DNA from: CBDIHP01 sp965279195
GTDB lineage: Bacteria; Planctomycetota; Planctomycetia; Isosphaerales; Isosphaeraceae
Assembly (NCBI GenBank): GCA_965279195.1
Contig: CBDIHP010000030.1
Location: 101,234 to 165,233 of the forward strand
DNA: 64,000 bases
Direction: 5' to 3'
Numbering within the stretch: position 1 is the first letter of the stretch; each line of letters begins with the position of its first letter. Made by a program: the position numbers and the translations under genes. Positions 25,751 through 34,398 of this stretch are shown in pieces. Below the pieces are notes generated by a model. That model saw nothing but the letters and a program-made list of their open reading frames with translations, was not told where the DNA came from and searched no databases.

Positions 25751-27400
25751 ATGTCGATGCGGAAGCACGGATCGCGGATTCGGGCCTGGCGGCCCCAGGC
25801 AGAGTCGCTCGAGACCCGCCAGTTGCTGTCGGGCGTGGTCAACGGCACCGACATCGACGGTGACCAGTTCTCGCTGCGCTTGCTGGGCCCGGGCTCGATC
25901 CGGGTCATCAAGCAGAACGACTCCACCGGGAGCCCCGGCTCGCTGGATTCCAGGACTTCGATCAGGACGATCGAGATCGCGGGAACGGACCCGCTCCAGA
26001 CGCGGCTGGTCGGCTCGATCAACCGGGTCACCGGAGGCGACGGCAAGGTCTTCTTCCAGCAGATCAACGTGATCCAGAACATCCCGGCCGGGGTCTCGGC
26101 CGGGCAGGGCATCAAGTCGATCGACCTGCCGGAATTCTGGCTAGGCGTGACCGATCCCTCGCCGGGAACGACCCCGACCAACCCGGTCGCCTCGATCACG
26201 GTTCCCAACGGGGTCAACTCGCTCCGATTCGGCGGCGTGGACGCAACCGCGTTCTTCGGGACCGACCAGAGCCAGGCCCCGTCCAACAACGGCCAGTCGG
26301 ACCAGTTCCTCATTAGCCTGGGGCTGAATCAGGAGGGCGGGACGCGGATCATCGTCGACAAGATGATCAGCAACAGCCAGCCGGGCACCACGAACTCCAG
26401 CGGCACGACCGCCGCACCGACGCAGGACTCGGTGATCGTGCAGGTCGAGGGCCGAATCAGCCTCTTCCAGGCGAATTCGATCGAGGGGAACACCACCAAC
26501 CCGCCGACCCAGGGCTCGTTGATCGGGGGAACGGTCATCGGCTCAACGCCGAACTCCGCCCAGACCGTCACCGGACAGATCGGATTCGTCCGGATCGGCG
26601 GCAACGCGACCAACTTCCAGGCCTTCACGAACGACCGGATCAGCAATTTCTACGTCGGCGGCGAGACCAACAACGTCACGATCGTCGCCCCGTCGGCCGT
26701 CCGTAACCTCTTCTTCGGCAAGGGCCTGGATACGACCCAGATCAATGCGGGCCGGATCTTCAGCCTCCAGGCCAACCGCGGCGCCCTGAACTCGACCGTC
26801 CTGGCCGACACCAAGCTCGATCACATGCGGATCGGCGGCGACGTCAGCAACTCGACCTTCAGGTCGGGGCTCAACCAGGGGCTGCTGTCGGCGGTCAGCA
26901 CGTTCTCCCAGTCGTTCGGCTCGACCTTCCAGTCGGCCCTCAACCTGCCGACCGAGACGACCAGCTCGAACGGCCGCCTCTCGGGCATCGTCGCCGGTAG
27001 TGTGACCAACTCGGTCTTCGTCGCCTCGGTCGATCCGAACGCCGATGGCGAGTACGGCACCTCGGATGCCCTGACCCTGCCCGGCGGCAACGCCGCGGTG
27101 AAGATCGAGGGCACGGTGGACAACAGCGACGTCACGCCGAGCACGCCCGATCAGGCGGTCTTCGCGAGGAACGTCAACAACCCGACCGGCCCGGTCGTCC
27201 CGCCGAATGTCACCGAGGCCCCATTCGGGAAGGCCCAACCCGTCCGCGTGCCGGGCATCCCGGTCGTTTACCCGAAGACGGCCACCCAGCGGGTCAAGGG
27301 GCCCTTCCCCAAGCTCCCGTCGGTCAAGGCGACCTCCGTGAAGACGACCTCGACGGCCAAGAAGACCGCCAGCACCTCGACCGACACCACCGGGTCCTGA
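25751..27400 (+). CDS. Large secreted surface protein with planctomycete LExRxLLS N-terminal motif
   Basis: A 549-residue protein beginning MSMRKHGSRIRAWRPQAESL, with the ESLETRQLLSG motif at about residues 18-28. Planctomycetes use this LExRxLLS-type segment at the N-terminus of very many secreted or surface proteins. The body is rich in Asn, Thr, Ser and Gly with regular short hydrophobic strands, which suggests a beta-helix or similar repeat fold (recurring VGGxxxNVxI, MRIGGDVSNSTF and IAGSVTNSVF units). A Lys/Thr/Ser-rich tail ends the protein. ATG 25751 has GAGGGAG eight bases upstream. No enzymatic motif is visible; function unknown. Confidence 0.78.
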   Translation: MSMRKHGSRIRAWRPQAESLETRQLLSGVVNGTDIDGDQFSLRLLGPGSIRVIKQNDSTGSPGSLDSRTSIRTIEIAGTDPLQTRLVGSINRVTGGDGKVFFQQINVIQNIPAGVSAGQGIKSIDLPEFWLGVTDPSPGTTPTNPVASITVPNGVNSLRFGGVDATAFFGTDQSQAPSNNGQSDQFLISLGLNQEGGTRIIVDKMISNSQPGTTNSSGTTAAPTQDSVIVQVEGRISLFQANSIEGNTTNPPTQGSLIGGTVIGSTPNSAQTVTGQIGFVRIGGNATNFQAFTNDRISNFYVGGETNNVTIVAPSAVRNLFFGKGLDTTQINAGRIFSLQANRGALNSTVLADTKLDHMRIGGDVSNSTFRSGLNQGLLSAVSTFSQSFGSTFQSALNLPTETTSSNGRLSGIVAGSVTNSVFVASVDPNADGEYGTSDALTLPGGNAAVKIEGTVDNSDVTPSTPDQAVFARNVNNPTGPVVPPNVTEAPFGKAQPVRVPGIPVVYPKTATQRVKGPFPKLPSVKATSVKTTSTAKKTASTSTDTTGS

Positions 27401-27426
27401 ACCCAGGTCGGTCGCGAAATGCAAGA

Positions 27427-27464
27427 GACCCACCCCGATCCGCCTCGGCGGATCGGGGTGGGTC
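27427..27464. terminator. Bidirectional terminator between surface-protein gene and purD
   Basis: A perfect 18-bp inverted repeat (27427-27444 with 27447-27464, loop TC) lies between the convergent stops and is followed on the plus strand by GTTTCT. Its position and stem strength fit a shared rho-independent terminator. Confidence 0.85.
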
Positions 27465-27485
27465 GTTTCTGTCATCCGGCGAAGT

Positions 27486-28991
27486 TCAGTCGGCCTTGAT
27501 CGCCTTGCTGGCAATGTCGCGACGATACCACGCGCCCTGGTAACGAATTGTCTTGGCCGCCTCATACGCCTTGGTCTGGGCCGCCTGGAAGGTGTCGCCG
27601 ATCGCGGTCACGTTCAGGACGCGCCCGCCGTCGGTTACGACCCGCCCTTCCCGGCCGCCGGCCGGGTCGTTGCGGTAGGTAGTGCCGGCGTGGAAGACCT
27701 TCACGTCCTTCATCGAGGCCGCTTCCTCGAGGTTGTTGATGGTCTTCCCGCGCTCGTAGCTGCCGGGATAGCCCTCGGCCGCCATGACCACGGTCACGGC
27801 CGGTCGCGGATCCCATTCGAGCTGGATCTGATCGAGACGCTCGTCGACGACCGCGTCGAGGGCCTCGTAGAGGTCCGACTTGAGCCGCATCAGCATCGCC
27901 TGGCACTCGGGGTCGCCGAACCGGACGTTGAATTCGAGGACCTTCGGGCCCTGGTTCGTGAGCATCAACCCGGCGTAGAGGATCCCCCGGAACGGCCGCC
28001 GCATCCGCTTGAGCGAATGCACGACCGGGACCAGGATCTCGCGCTCGATCTCTTCCATCAGGGCCGGCGTCACGATGTCGGCCGGGGAGTAGGCCCCCAT
28101 GCCGCCGGTGTTCGGGCCCTCGTCGTTGTCGTAGGCCCGCTTGTGATCCTGCGCCGGGGTGAGGGGGTAGATCGTCCGGCCATCGGTGAGGGCGAGTATG
28201 CTGGTTTCGAGGCCGTCCAGGCGTTCTTCCAGGATCAGCTTGTCTCCGGCCCGGCCGAAGACGCGCCGGACCATGATCTGATCGATGGCGTCGAGGGCTT
28301 CCTTGAGGTTGTCGCAGACGTAGACGCCCTTACCCGCCGCGAGGCCGTCGGCCTTGAGGACGAATCCGATCGGCCGGGTGAGGACGTAGTCCTTCGCCTC
28401 GGCGGCCGTGCTGAAGAGCTTCTTCTGGCTCCGCTCCTCGATCTCGACCTGGACCCCGGCCCCGAATTGCTCGCGGGGGTCCATGATGCGGTCGATCGCC
28501 TCGATCGACTCCTGGGCGGTGCGGCAAAGTAGCGTATTGCGGATCGCCGTCCGCCCCTTGGCCCTGATGACCAGGGAGACCTCGCGGCTCAGGATGTAAT
28601 GCTCGGCGTCGGGGGCCCCCCGGAAGATGCGGTAGTCGGCCGTGGGGATGCCCGCCTGACGCATCAGCTCCTTGCAGAAGACCTTGCTGCCTTCGAGCTC
28701 TGCGGCGTCCTTGCGGGGGCCGAAGATCCGCAGGCCTTCCTTCTGGAAGAGGTCGACGATCCCCAGGGTCAGGGGTTCCTCGGGGCCGACCACGGTCAGG
28801 CCGATCCCCTCCTTGCGCGCGAACTGGAGCAACCCGCGGAGGTCGTTCTGCTCGATCGGGACGTTCTGCACGTCCAGGTGTGTGCCCGCATTGCCCGGGG
28901 CGCAGAAGACTTCGGTCACCTTCGGGGACTGCTTCAGTTTCCAGCAGAGGGCGTGCTCTCGCCCCCCCTTACCCACAACCAGGACTTTCAA
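27486..28991 (-). CDS. purD: Phosphoribosylamine-glycine ligase with internal duplication
   Basis: ATP-grasp ligase that joins glycine to phosphoribosylamine in the second step of purine synthesis. It opens KVLVVGKGGREHALCWKL and has APGNAGT, VVGPEEPL, KADGLAAGKGV, LEERLDGLETS, GGMGAYSP and LEFNVRFGDPECQ, so all catalytic blocks are present. At 501 residues it is about 75 longer than the usual 425. The excess is a degenerate 67-residue copy of the ATP-binding segment inserted just before the intact one. Start taken as TTG 28991, with GAGG seven bases upstream; an in-frame ATG at 29042 also has an AGGA, four bases away, and would add 17 residues. asd is divergent. Confidence 0.93.
   Translation of the reverse strand: MKVLVVGKGGREHALCWKLKQSPKVTEVFCAPGNAGTHLDVQNVPIEQNDLRGLLQFARKEGIGLTVVGPEEPLTLGIVDLFQKEGLRIFGPRKDAAELEGSKVFCKELMRQAGIPTADYRIFRGAPDAEHYILSREVSLVIRAKGRTAIRNTLLCRTAQESIEAIDRIMDPREQFGAGVQVEIEERSQKKLFSTAAEAKDYVLTRPIGFVLKADGLAAGKGVYVCDNLKEALDAIDQIMVRRVFGRAGDKLILEERLDGLETSILALTDGRTIYPLTPAQDHKRAYDNDEGPNTGGMGAYSPADIVTPALMEEIEREILVPVVHSLKRMRRPFRGILYAGLMLTNQGPKVLEFNVRFGDPECQAMLMRLKSDLYEALDAVVDERLDQIQLEWDPRPAVTVVMAAEGYPGSYERGKTINNLEEAASMKDVKVFHAGTTYRNDPAGGREGRVVTDGGRVLNVTAIGDTFQAAQTKAYEAAKTIRYQGAWYRRDIASKAIKAD
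28221..28631 (-). repeat. Tandem internal duplication within purD
   Basis: Two 67-codon segments, 28431-28631 (first in the protein) and 28221-28421 (second), align without gaps at a period of 70 codons. I count 22 identical residues, including paired YxLxR, AxG, EAID/DAID, IM and EER positions. The second copy has the working glycine-rich ATP loop (ADGLAAGKG). In the first the same place reads AKGRTAIRN, so it probably cannot bind ATP. The duplication is old, since the copies share only about a third of positions. Confidence 0.85.
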
Positions 28992-29254
28992 CGCACGACC
29001 TCGCAAGAACGGGACTCGACCCTCGGATTCCGAACAGGACATTCTATCCTTCGCCCACGCCCCGCGACAGACCCGCCCCGAGCGTGGCCGACCCCGACGG
29101 CTTTACGGCCGATCGGCCGAGTCATTACCATACGACTTCGCGAACGAACCAGGACCGGGCCCGTCGTGTCCGACCGCAGGTCGGACGTGGGGCCGTCGGG
29201 GTCGCACGTCATCGATTGTTCATGCCTCGGGATGAGTCGAGAAGGGGAGAGACC

Positions 29255-30253
29255 GTGAAGAGCGTTGCCGTGGTCGGAGCGAGCGGGGCGGTTGGCAATG
29301 TCATGACCCGGCTGCTTGAGGAGCGGAACTTCCCCGTCGGCAAGATCAAATTCCTCGCCTCCGAGCGGAGTGCGGGCAAGACCCTCATGTTCAAGGGCGA
29401 GCAGCACCCGATCCTCCCCCTGAACGACAGCGCGTTCGACGGCGTCGACATCGTCCTCTCCAGCACCCCGGCGTCGATCTCGAAGCAGTACAGCCCCGTC
29501 GCCGCCAGGGCCGGAGCGGTCGTGGTCGACAATTCCAGCGCCTGGCGGATGGACCCCGAGGTCCCGTTGGTCGTGCCCGAGGTCAACGCCCACGCCATCG
29601 CCCGCAACAAGGGGATCATCGCCAACCCCAACTGCTCGACCATCCAGATGGTCGTCGCCCTCAAGCCGATCCACGACGCCGTGAAGATCAGGCGCGTGAT
29701 CGTCAGCACCTACCAGTCGGTCTCGGGCGCGGGCCAGTCGGGCATGTCGGAACTGTGGTCCCAGACCAAGGCCCGGGTGAACGAGCAGGAGGTCCCCGCC
29801 CCGTCGAAGTTCGCCCACCCCATCGCCTTCAACTGCGTCCCGCAGATCGACGACTTCCTCCCCGGCGGGTACACCAAGGAGGAGATGAAGATGGTCAACG
29901 AGACGCGGAAGATCATGGAGGACGACTCCATCGACGTCTGCCCCACCTGCATCCGCGTCCCGGTGCTCTACAGCCACTCCGAATCGATCCTGATCGAGAC
30001 CGAGCAGCCCATCACCCCCGAACTTGCCCGCTCGATCTGGTCCAAGGCCCCCGGCCTGACCGTCATCGACGACCCCTCCGCCAAGCAGTACCCCCTGCCC
30101 GACTCCTCACGCGACCGCGACGACGTCTTCGTCGGCCGCATCCGTCAGGACCTCCAGCGCCCCAACGCCCTCCTCTTCTGGTGCGTGAGCGACAACCTCC
30201 GCAAGGGCGCGGCCCTCAACGCCGTCCAGATCGCCGAGGAACTGGCTCGATAA
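29255..30253 (+). CDS. asd: Aspartate-semialdehyde dehydrogenase
   Basis: NADPH-dependent enzyme that reduces aspartyl phosphate to aspartate semialdehyde, the branch point for lysine, threonine, methionine and diaminopimelate. The 332-residue protein begins KSVAVVGASGAVGNVM (Rossmann loop) and has the catalytic cysteine in NPNCST (C127). It also shows STYQSVSGAGQSGMSEL, the HPIAFNCVPQID region and RVPVLYSHSE with the active-site His. GTG 29255 is used as start because GGGGAGA lies just upstream and the protein then begins at the usual place. It converges on mnmG and is divergent from purD. Confidence 0.96.
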   Translation: MKSVAVVGASGAVGNVMTRLLEERNFPVGKIKFLASERSAGKTLMFKGEQHPILPLNDSAFDGVDIVLSSTPASISKQYSPVAARAGAVVVDNSSAWRMDPEVPLVVPEVNAHAIARNKGIIANPNCSTIQMVVALKPIHDAVKIRRVIVSTYQSVSGAGQSGMSELWSQTKARVNEQEVPAPSKFAHPIAFNCVPQIDDFLPGGYTKEEMKMVNETRKIMEDDSIDVCPTCIRVPVLYSHSESILIETEQPITPELARSIWSKAPGLTVIDDPSAKQYPLPDSSRDRDDVFVGRIRQDLQRPNALLFWCVSDNLRKGAALNAVQIAEELAR

Positions 30254-30264
30254 GCGGCCCCATG

Positions 30265-30292
30265 GGATCCGGTCTTTGGACCGACCGGATCC
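30265..30292. terminator. Hairpin between convergent asd and mnmG
   Basis: A 10-bp perfect inverted repeat (GGATCCGGTC at 30265-30274 with GACCGGATCC at 30283-30292) fills the 38-bp gap between the two stop codons. It overlaps the last base of the mnmG stop. No T tract follows, so efficiency is uncertain. Confidence 0.6.
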
Positions 30293-32112
30293 TACAGGGA
30301 TTTCTTGAGGTAGATGAGCAGCGTGGCGATGTCGGCGGGGTTGATGCCGCTGATGCGGCCGGCCTGGCCGAGGGAGGTCGGGCGGATCCGCTGGAACTTC
30401 TCGCGGGCCTCGACCCGGAGCTGGGTCATCGCGGCGTAGTCGAGGGTCGTCGGGAGCGGCTTGTCTTCGAGGCGACGGAACCGCTCGACCTGGTCGGTCT
30501 GGCGGTCGATGTAGCCGCCGTACTTGGCCGCAATGGTGACCTGCTCGATGGCGCCGGGGTCGTCGGAGAGTTCGGCAAGGTCCGGGGCGAGGGCCAGGAG
30601 TTCGTCCCAGGTCGTCGGGGGACGCTTGAGGATCTGTTCGAGCGTGTCGGGGCCGGAACGGGTGCGGCGCAGGGCCTCGGTGAGGGCCTCGATCCGCTCG
30701 CGGCGGGCTTCGAAACGGAGCCACCGGGCGTCATCCACGAGGCCGATCTCGCGGCCCTTCGGGGTCAGCCGGAGGTCGGCGTTGTCGGACCGCAACAGCA
30801 GGCGATACTCCGCGCGGCTCGTGAACATTCGATAGGGCTCGTCGACGCCCTTGGTCACGAGGTCGTCGATCAGGACGCCGATGTAGCCCTCCGACCGATC
30901 CACGACGAATGGCGCGGACTCTTGAACACGCAAGGCGGCGTTGATCCCGGCGATCAGCCCTTGCGCGGCGGCCTCCTCGTAGCCCGTGGTGCCGTTGATC
31001 TGGCCGGCGAAGAACAGGCCGGGGACGGCCTTGGTTTCGAGGGTCTCGCGGAGCTGCGTGGGCGGCGCGAAGTCGTACTCGACGGCGTAGCCGTAGCGCA
31101 TGATCTCGGCGTGTTCCAGGCCGGGGATCATGGGGATGATCCGGTCCTGCACGTCGCGCGGGAGGCTCGTGGAGATGCCGTTGCAGTAGTATTCGAGGGT
31201 GTTCCGCCCTTCGGGTTCGAGGAAGATCTGGTGGTGGTCGCGGTCGGCAAACCGCACGACCTTGTCCTCGATCGACGGGCAGTACCTCGGGCCAGTCCCC
31301 TGGATCTGGCCCGAGTACATCGGGGCCCGGTGGAGGTTGGCCCGGATGATCTCGTGGACCTCGGGCGTGGTCTGGGTGATGTGGCAGTCGAGCTGGGACT
31401 GCTCGATCCGGTCGGTGAGGAACGAGAACGGCGAGGGGTCGGCGTCGCCGGGCTGGGGTACGAGGGCGTCGAAGTCGATGGTGCGCCCATTCAGCCGGGC
31501 CGGGGTGCCGGTCTTGAACCGCCGGAGTTCGAAGCCCAGCGAGCGGAGGCTCCCCGACAGCCCCTCCGCCGAGGCATCCCCCGCGCGGCCGCCGGACGTC
31601 TTGACCTCGCCCGTGTGCATCAGGGCCTGGAGGAAGGTCCCCGTCGTGATGACCACGGCCCGGCCTTTGTAGACGACGCCCCCCCGGCATCGGACGCCGG
31701 TCACGCTGTCCCCGTCGGTCTCGATGCCCTCGACCATCTCCTGACGGAGGGTCAGCCGATCCTGCCCCTCGACCGTCAGCTTGGCGAGGAACTGGTAGGC
31801 CTTCTTGTCGCACTGGGCCCGGGGGCTATGCATGGCGGGGCCCTTGCCCCGGTTGAGGAGGCGGAACTGGATCGCCGTCGCGTCGGTGAGGATCGCCATC
31901 GCGCCGCCTAGGGCGTCGACCTCGCGGACGATCTGCCCCTTGGCCACGCCGCCGATCGCCGGGTTGCAGCTCATCTGGCCGACGGAGTCGCAGTTGATGG
32001 TGAGCAGGGCCGTGCGGCGCCCCATCCTCGCCGAGGCCAGCGCGGCCTCCAGCCCGGCGTGGCCGGCGCCCACGACGATCACATCGAAACCGTACGGATC
32101 GCGATTCCCCAC
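30292..32112 (-). CDS. mnmG: tRNA uridine 5-carboxymethylaminomethyl modification enzyme MnmG
   Basis: FAD-dependent enzyme (GidA) that, with MnmE, modifies U34 of tRNAs reading NNA/NNG codons, including tRNA-Lys(UUU). The 606-residue protein has the N-terminal FAD motif FDVIVVGAGHAGLEAALA, CNPAIGGVAKGQIVREVDALGG, the TGTFL block, QINGTTGYEEAAAQG and the C-terminal helical region EKFQRIRPTSLGQAGRISGI. Start is taken as GTG 32112, with GGGGGA eight bases upstream; an in-frame ATG at 32220 has no ribosome site and would add 36 atypical residues. mnmE is not in the window. Confidence 0.95.
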   Translation of the reverse strand: MGNRDPYGFDVIVVGAGHAGLEAALASARMGRRTALLTINCDSVGQMSCNPAIGGVAKGQIVREVDALGGAMAILTDATAIQFRLLNRGKGPAMHSPRAQCDKKAYQFLAKLTVEGQDRLTLRQEMVEGIETDGDSVTGVRCRGGVVYKGRAVVITTGTFLQALMHTGEVKTSGGRAGDASAEGLSGSLRSLGFELRRFKTGTPARLNGRTIDFDALVPQPGDADPSPFSFLTDRIEQSQLDCHITQTTPEVHEIIRANLHRAPMYSGQIQGTGPRYCPSIEDKVVRFADRDHHQIFLEPEGRNTLEYYCNGISTSLPRDVQDRIIPMIPGLEHAEIMRYGYAVEYDFAPPTQLRETLETKAVPGLFFAGQINGTTGYEEAAAQGLIAGINAALRVQESAPFVVDRSEGYIGVLIDDLVTKGVDEPYRMFTSRAEYRLLLRSDNADLRLTPKGREIGLVDDARWLRFEARRERIEALTEALRRTRSGPDTLEQILKRPPTTWDELLALAPDLAELSDDPGAIEQVTIAAKYGGYIDRQTDQVERFRRLEDKPLPTTLDYAAMTQLRVEAREKFQRIRPTSLGQAGRISGINPADIATLLIYLKKSL

Positions 32113-32435
32113 CCTCGGTTCCCCCAGAATCCTCGACCAGGTCTCAGGTGATCGTATCGTAACGGACGGGCCGGCCGGGGGTCGATCGGACGGGAATCGA
32201 CGGGCCCCGGATTTCCGCATAAACTCAATCTAGACAAGAACATCCGAATCAAATGGCTTTGTTCCCGCGTTTTCGAAACCGGGGTTTCGGGCGCTTGCGG
32301 AGCCTTGGCGGTGTTCGCTACGGTAAGGGTCTTCCCTGGGCCGCTATAACAAGAGGGATGCCCCGGCGTGCGGTCGAGGTTCGCCGGGGATTTCCGAAAC
32401 CGGACGATTCCGCCACGAGTTGGAGAGATGATTCC
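32113..32435. other. Divergent region between mnmG and tpx
   Basis: These 323 bp hold no supported gene. A small CGAAAC/GTTTCG hairpin lies at 32275-32290, and a TATAAC -10-like hexamer at 32345-32350 lacks a convincing -35 partner. The region must contain the promoters for both flanking genes. I see no clear OxyR-type operator that would link tpx to oxidative stress. Confidence 0.4.
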
Positions 32436-32960
32436 ATGGCCGAGACGCGCAAGGGTGAGGTCACGATGAAGGGGAACCCGATCGAGCTGGTCGGGCCGAG
32501 GCTCGCCCCCGGACACAAGGCGCCCGACTTCACGGCCGTCGGCGAGGGCCTCAACGCCGTCTCGCTCAAGGACACCGCCGGCAAGGTCCGCCTCTTCAGC
32601 GTCGTGCCGTCGCTCGACACGCCGGTCTGCAACATCCAGACCCACAAGTTCGCCGAGCAGCTCAACTCCCTGGGCGACAAGGTCTCGGCCTACACCATCA
32701 GCCTCGACCTCCCGTTCGCCATGAAGCGGTTCTGCTCCGACGCGAACATCAAGAACCTCACGAACCTGTCCGATGCCCACAACCACAGCTTCGGCGAGAG
32801 CTACGGCGTCCTGATCCAGGGGCTACCGATCCCCCTCCTCGCCCGGGCCATCTTCGTGATCGACACCAACGACGTCATCCAGTACGTCGAGTACGTCCCC
32901 GAGATCGCCCAGGAGCCGAACTACGACGGCGCCCTGGCCGCGATCCAGTCGGCGAGCTGA
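32436..32960 (+). CDS. tpx: Thiol peroxidase (Tpx, atypical 2-Cys peroxiredoxin)
   Basis: Reduces hydrogen peroxide and alkyl hydroperoxides using thioredoxin. The 174-residue protein has the Tpx order: VTMKGNPIELVG near the N-terminus, then the peroxidatic cysteine in PSLDTPVCNIQTHKF (C65), with the TxxC active-site Thr three residues before. The resolving cysteine is in MKRFCSDANIKNL (C100), and the C-terminal half holds RAIFVIDTNDVIQYVEYVPEI. ATG 32436 has GGAGAG eight bases upstream. It appears to be a single-gene transcript, divergent from mnmG, with a terminator behind it. Confidence 0.96.
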   Translation: MAETRKGEVTMKGNPIELVGPRLAPGHKAPDFTAVGEGLNAVSLKDTAGKVRLFSVVPSLDTPVCNIQTHKFAEQLNSLGDKVSAYTISLDLPFAMKRFCSDANIKNLTNLSDAHNHSFGESYGVLIQGLPIPLLARAIFVIDTNDVIQYVEYVPEIAQEPNYDGALAAIQSAS

Positions 32961-32985
32961 CGAGCACTTGCGACCGGACTCACCG

Positions 32986-33015
32986 CGAAGGCGGGCCCAC
33001 CCCGGCCCGCCTTCG
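32986..33015. terminator. Terminator between convergent tpx and M24 peptidase
   Basis: A perfect 12-bp inverted repeat (32986-32997 with 33004-33015) is followed by TTCGTTT on the plus strand and ends five bases before the peptidase stop codon. This is a good intrinsic terminator for tpx and may serve both genes. Confidence 0.8.
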
Positions 33016-33020
33016 TTCGT

Positions 33021-34178
33021 TTACTGGATCGCCAGCCGGTGGTCCGAGAGGGTTTCGAAGCGGTCAGGGGTGATGATGTAGTTCCGCTCGATCCGCATCC
33101 CGCCGACCCCGGGGACGTAGACCCCCGGCTCCAGCGTCACAACCTGGCCGGCCGCCAGGTGATCGGTGCTCTCGGGCACGATGAATGGCGACTCGGGATG
33201 CCCCAGCCCCAGACCATGCCCGGCGTGTGAGTTGTTGAACCCGGCCAGCCCCGCGTCCCGCAGGGTCCCCCGGACAGCCGCGTCCACATCCCGGCAGGCC
33301 ACGCCCGGTCGCAAGTGGCTTTCGCCGGCGGCCATTGCGTCGAGGCAGACCTGGAACAGTTCAGCCTGCCTGGCTGTTGCCGGCCCGCCGACGGTGAATG
33401 TTGTGGCCAGGTCGCCCCGGTAGCCCCGGACGACCACGGACATATCCAGGAGCAGCAGTTCCCCGGGCTGGAGGATCCGGTCCGAGGGGGGCCCGCCGAC
33501 CGCCTCGCAGCGCGGGCCGGTGACGAAATCGCCGTAGACGATCGCCGACTCGCCGAGATGCTCCTGGCAGGCCGAGTTGACCAAGCGGAAGATCTCGTGC
33601 TCCGAAATCCCCGGCCGGACGTGCTCTCTGGCCGCGTCGAAGCCCGCGACGATGGCGTCGACCGAGAGCTTCAGCAGGGCAACCTCGTCGGGATCCTTGA
33701 CCACACGGAGGTCCCGGATCGTCCCCTCCACGTCGACCGGCGGCCCGCCCAGAGTGCCGTCCATGACCTCGGAAATCACCCCGGCCGGGGCCGTCGAGGG
33801 TTCGTAGCCGAGCCGGTTGCCGCTCCGGTCGAGGGCAGCCTGCAATGCCTCGTCCAGCGCCCTGACGAAGTTCGCCCGACGATTCGGGGCCGATTTTTTG
33901 CCCTTGTACCAGATCGGCGCAACCCGTTCGTCGACAAAGGCTTCGTCGAGGAAGACCCCGAGCAGATTGTCGCCCACGAGGGTCGCCTTGCCCGGTTCCA
34001 TGATGAGCGCGGCGGCGGCCTCGTTGCCCCGGAACTCGAAGGGGGAGGAGGAGAAGTTGGAGAAGTAGGTGACGTGGCCCGGGTCGGTGATCAGGACGAC
34101 GTCGCAGGCCCGCGAGAGGCGGTCCCAGAGCCTCGCCCTCCGCCCCTCGCACCCCTCGCGCGTCAAGCCGTGTCCCAT
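33021..34178 (-). CDS. M24-family Xaa-Pro aminopeptidase-like metallopeptidase
   Basis: A 385-residue two-domain pita-bread peptidase of the Xaa-Pro dipeptidase/aminopeptidase P type, without signal peptide. The N-terminal creatinase-like domain includes VLITDPGHVTYFSNF. The catalytic domain supplies the dinuclear metal ligands: Asp in LLLLDMSVVVRGY and GDLATTFTVGG, His in SHAGHGLGLGHPES, and Glu in TLEPGVYVPG and MRIERNYII. It probably removes N-terminal residues before proline, though M24 homologues include other hydrolases. Start is set at ATG 34178, with GGGGA seven bases upstream; an in-frame ATG at 34193 is a close alternative. ffh is divergent, 220 bp away. Confidence 0.88.
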   Translation of the reverse strand: MGHGLTREGCEGRRARLWDRLSRACDVVLITDPGHVTYFSNFSSSPFEFRGNEAAAALIMEPGKATLVGDNLLGVFLDEAFVDERVAPIWYKGKKSAPNRRANFVRALDEALQAALDRSGNRLGYEPSTAPAGVISEVMDGTLGGPPVDVEGTIRDLRVVKDPDEVALLKLSVDAIVAGFDAAREHVRPGISEHEIFRLVNSACQEHLGESAIVYGDFVTGPRCEAVGGPPSDRILQPGELLLLDMSVVVRGYRGDLATTFTVGGPATARQAELFQVCLDAMAAGESHLRPGVACRDVDAAVRGTLRDAGLAGFNNSHAGHGLGLGHPESPFIVPESTDHLAAGQVVTLEPGVYVPGVGGMRIERNYIITPDRFETLSDHRLAIQ

Positions 34179-34294
34179 GTCGCATCCCCGCATTGGACCT
34201 GGAAACCGTCGGATCCCGGACCGGAGGATGAACCCTGTCGGGGCCCGTTTCAAGGCCCCCGAGAATCGACCCCTTCCCGGTGCGATTTCACGCC

Positions 34295-34323
34295 TTGCGG
34301 CGGCCGGGGGAGGTCGCTAAGAT
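34295..34323 (+). promoter_or_regulatory. Possible promoter for the ffh-rpsP-trmD-rplS cluster
   Basis: TTGCGG (34295-34300) and TAAGAT (34318-34323) are separated by 17 bp, about 75 bp before the ffh start. Matches to the sigma70 consensus are 3 of 6 and 4 of 6. Spacing and location are good; the match itself is modest. Confidence 0.3.
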
Positions 34324-34398
34324 ATTGGATTCCCCGGGCGAGCTTTGCGCCCGGCGAGTGCGGCCCGACGATCCTGAGCCAGCGAGACCGGCCCGGTC

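Noticed and set aside
30292..32960. Replication-origin region suggested by mnmG (gidA)
   Set aside because: gidA is often near oriC, but there is no dnaA, dnaN, rnpA, parAB or DnaA-box cluster around it here.
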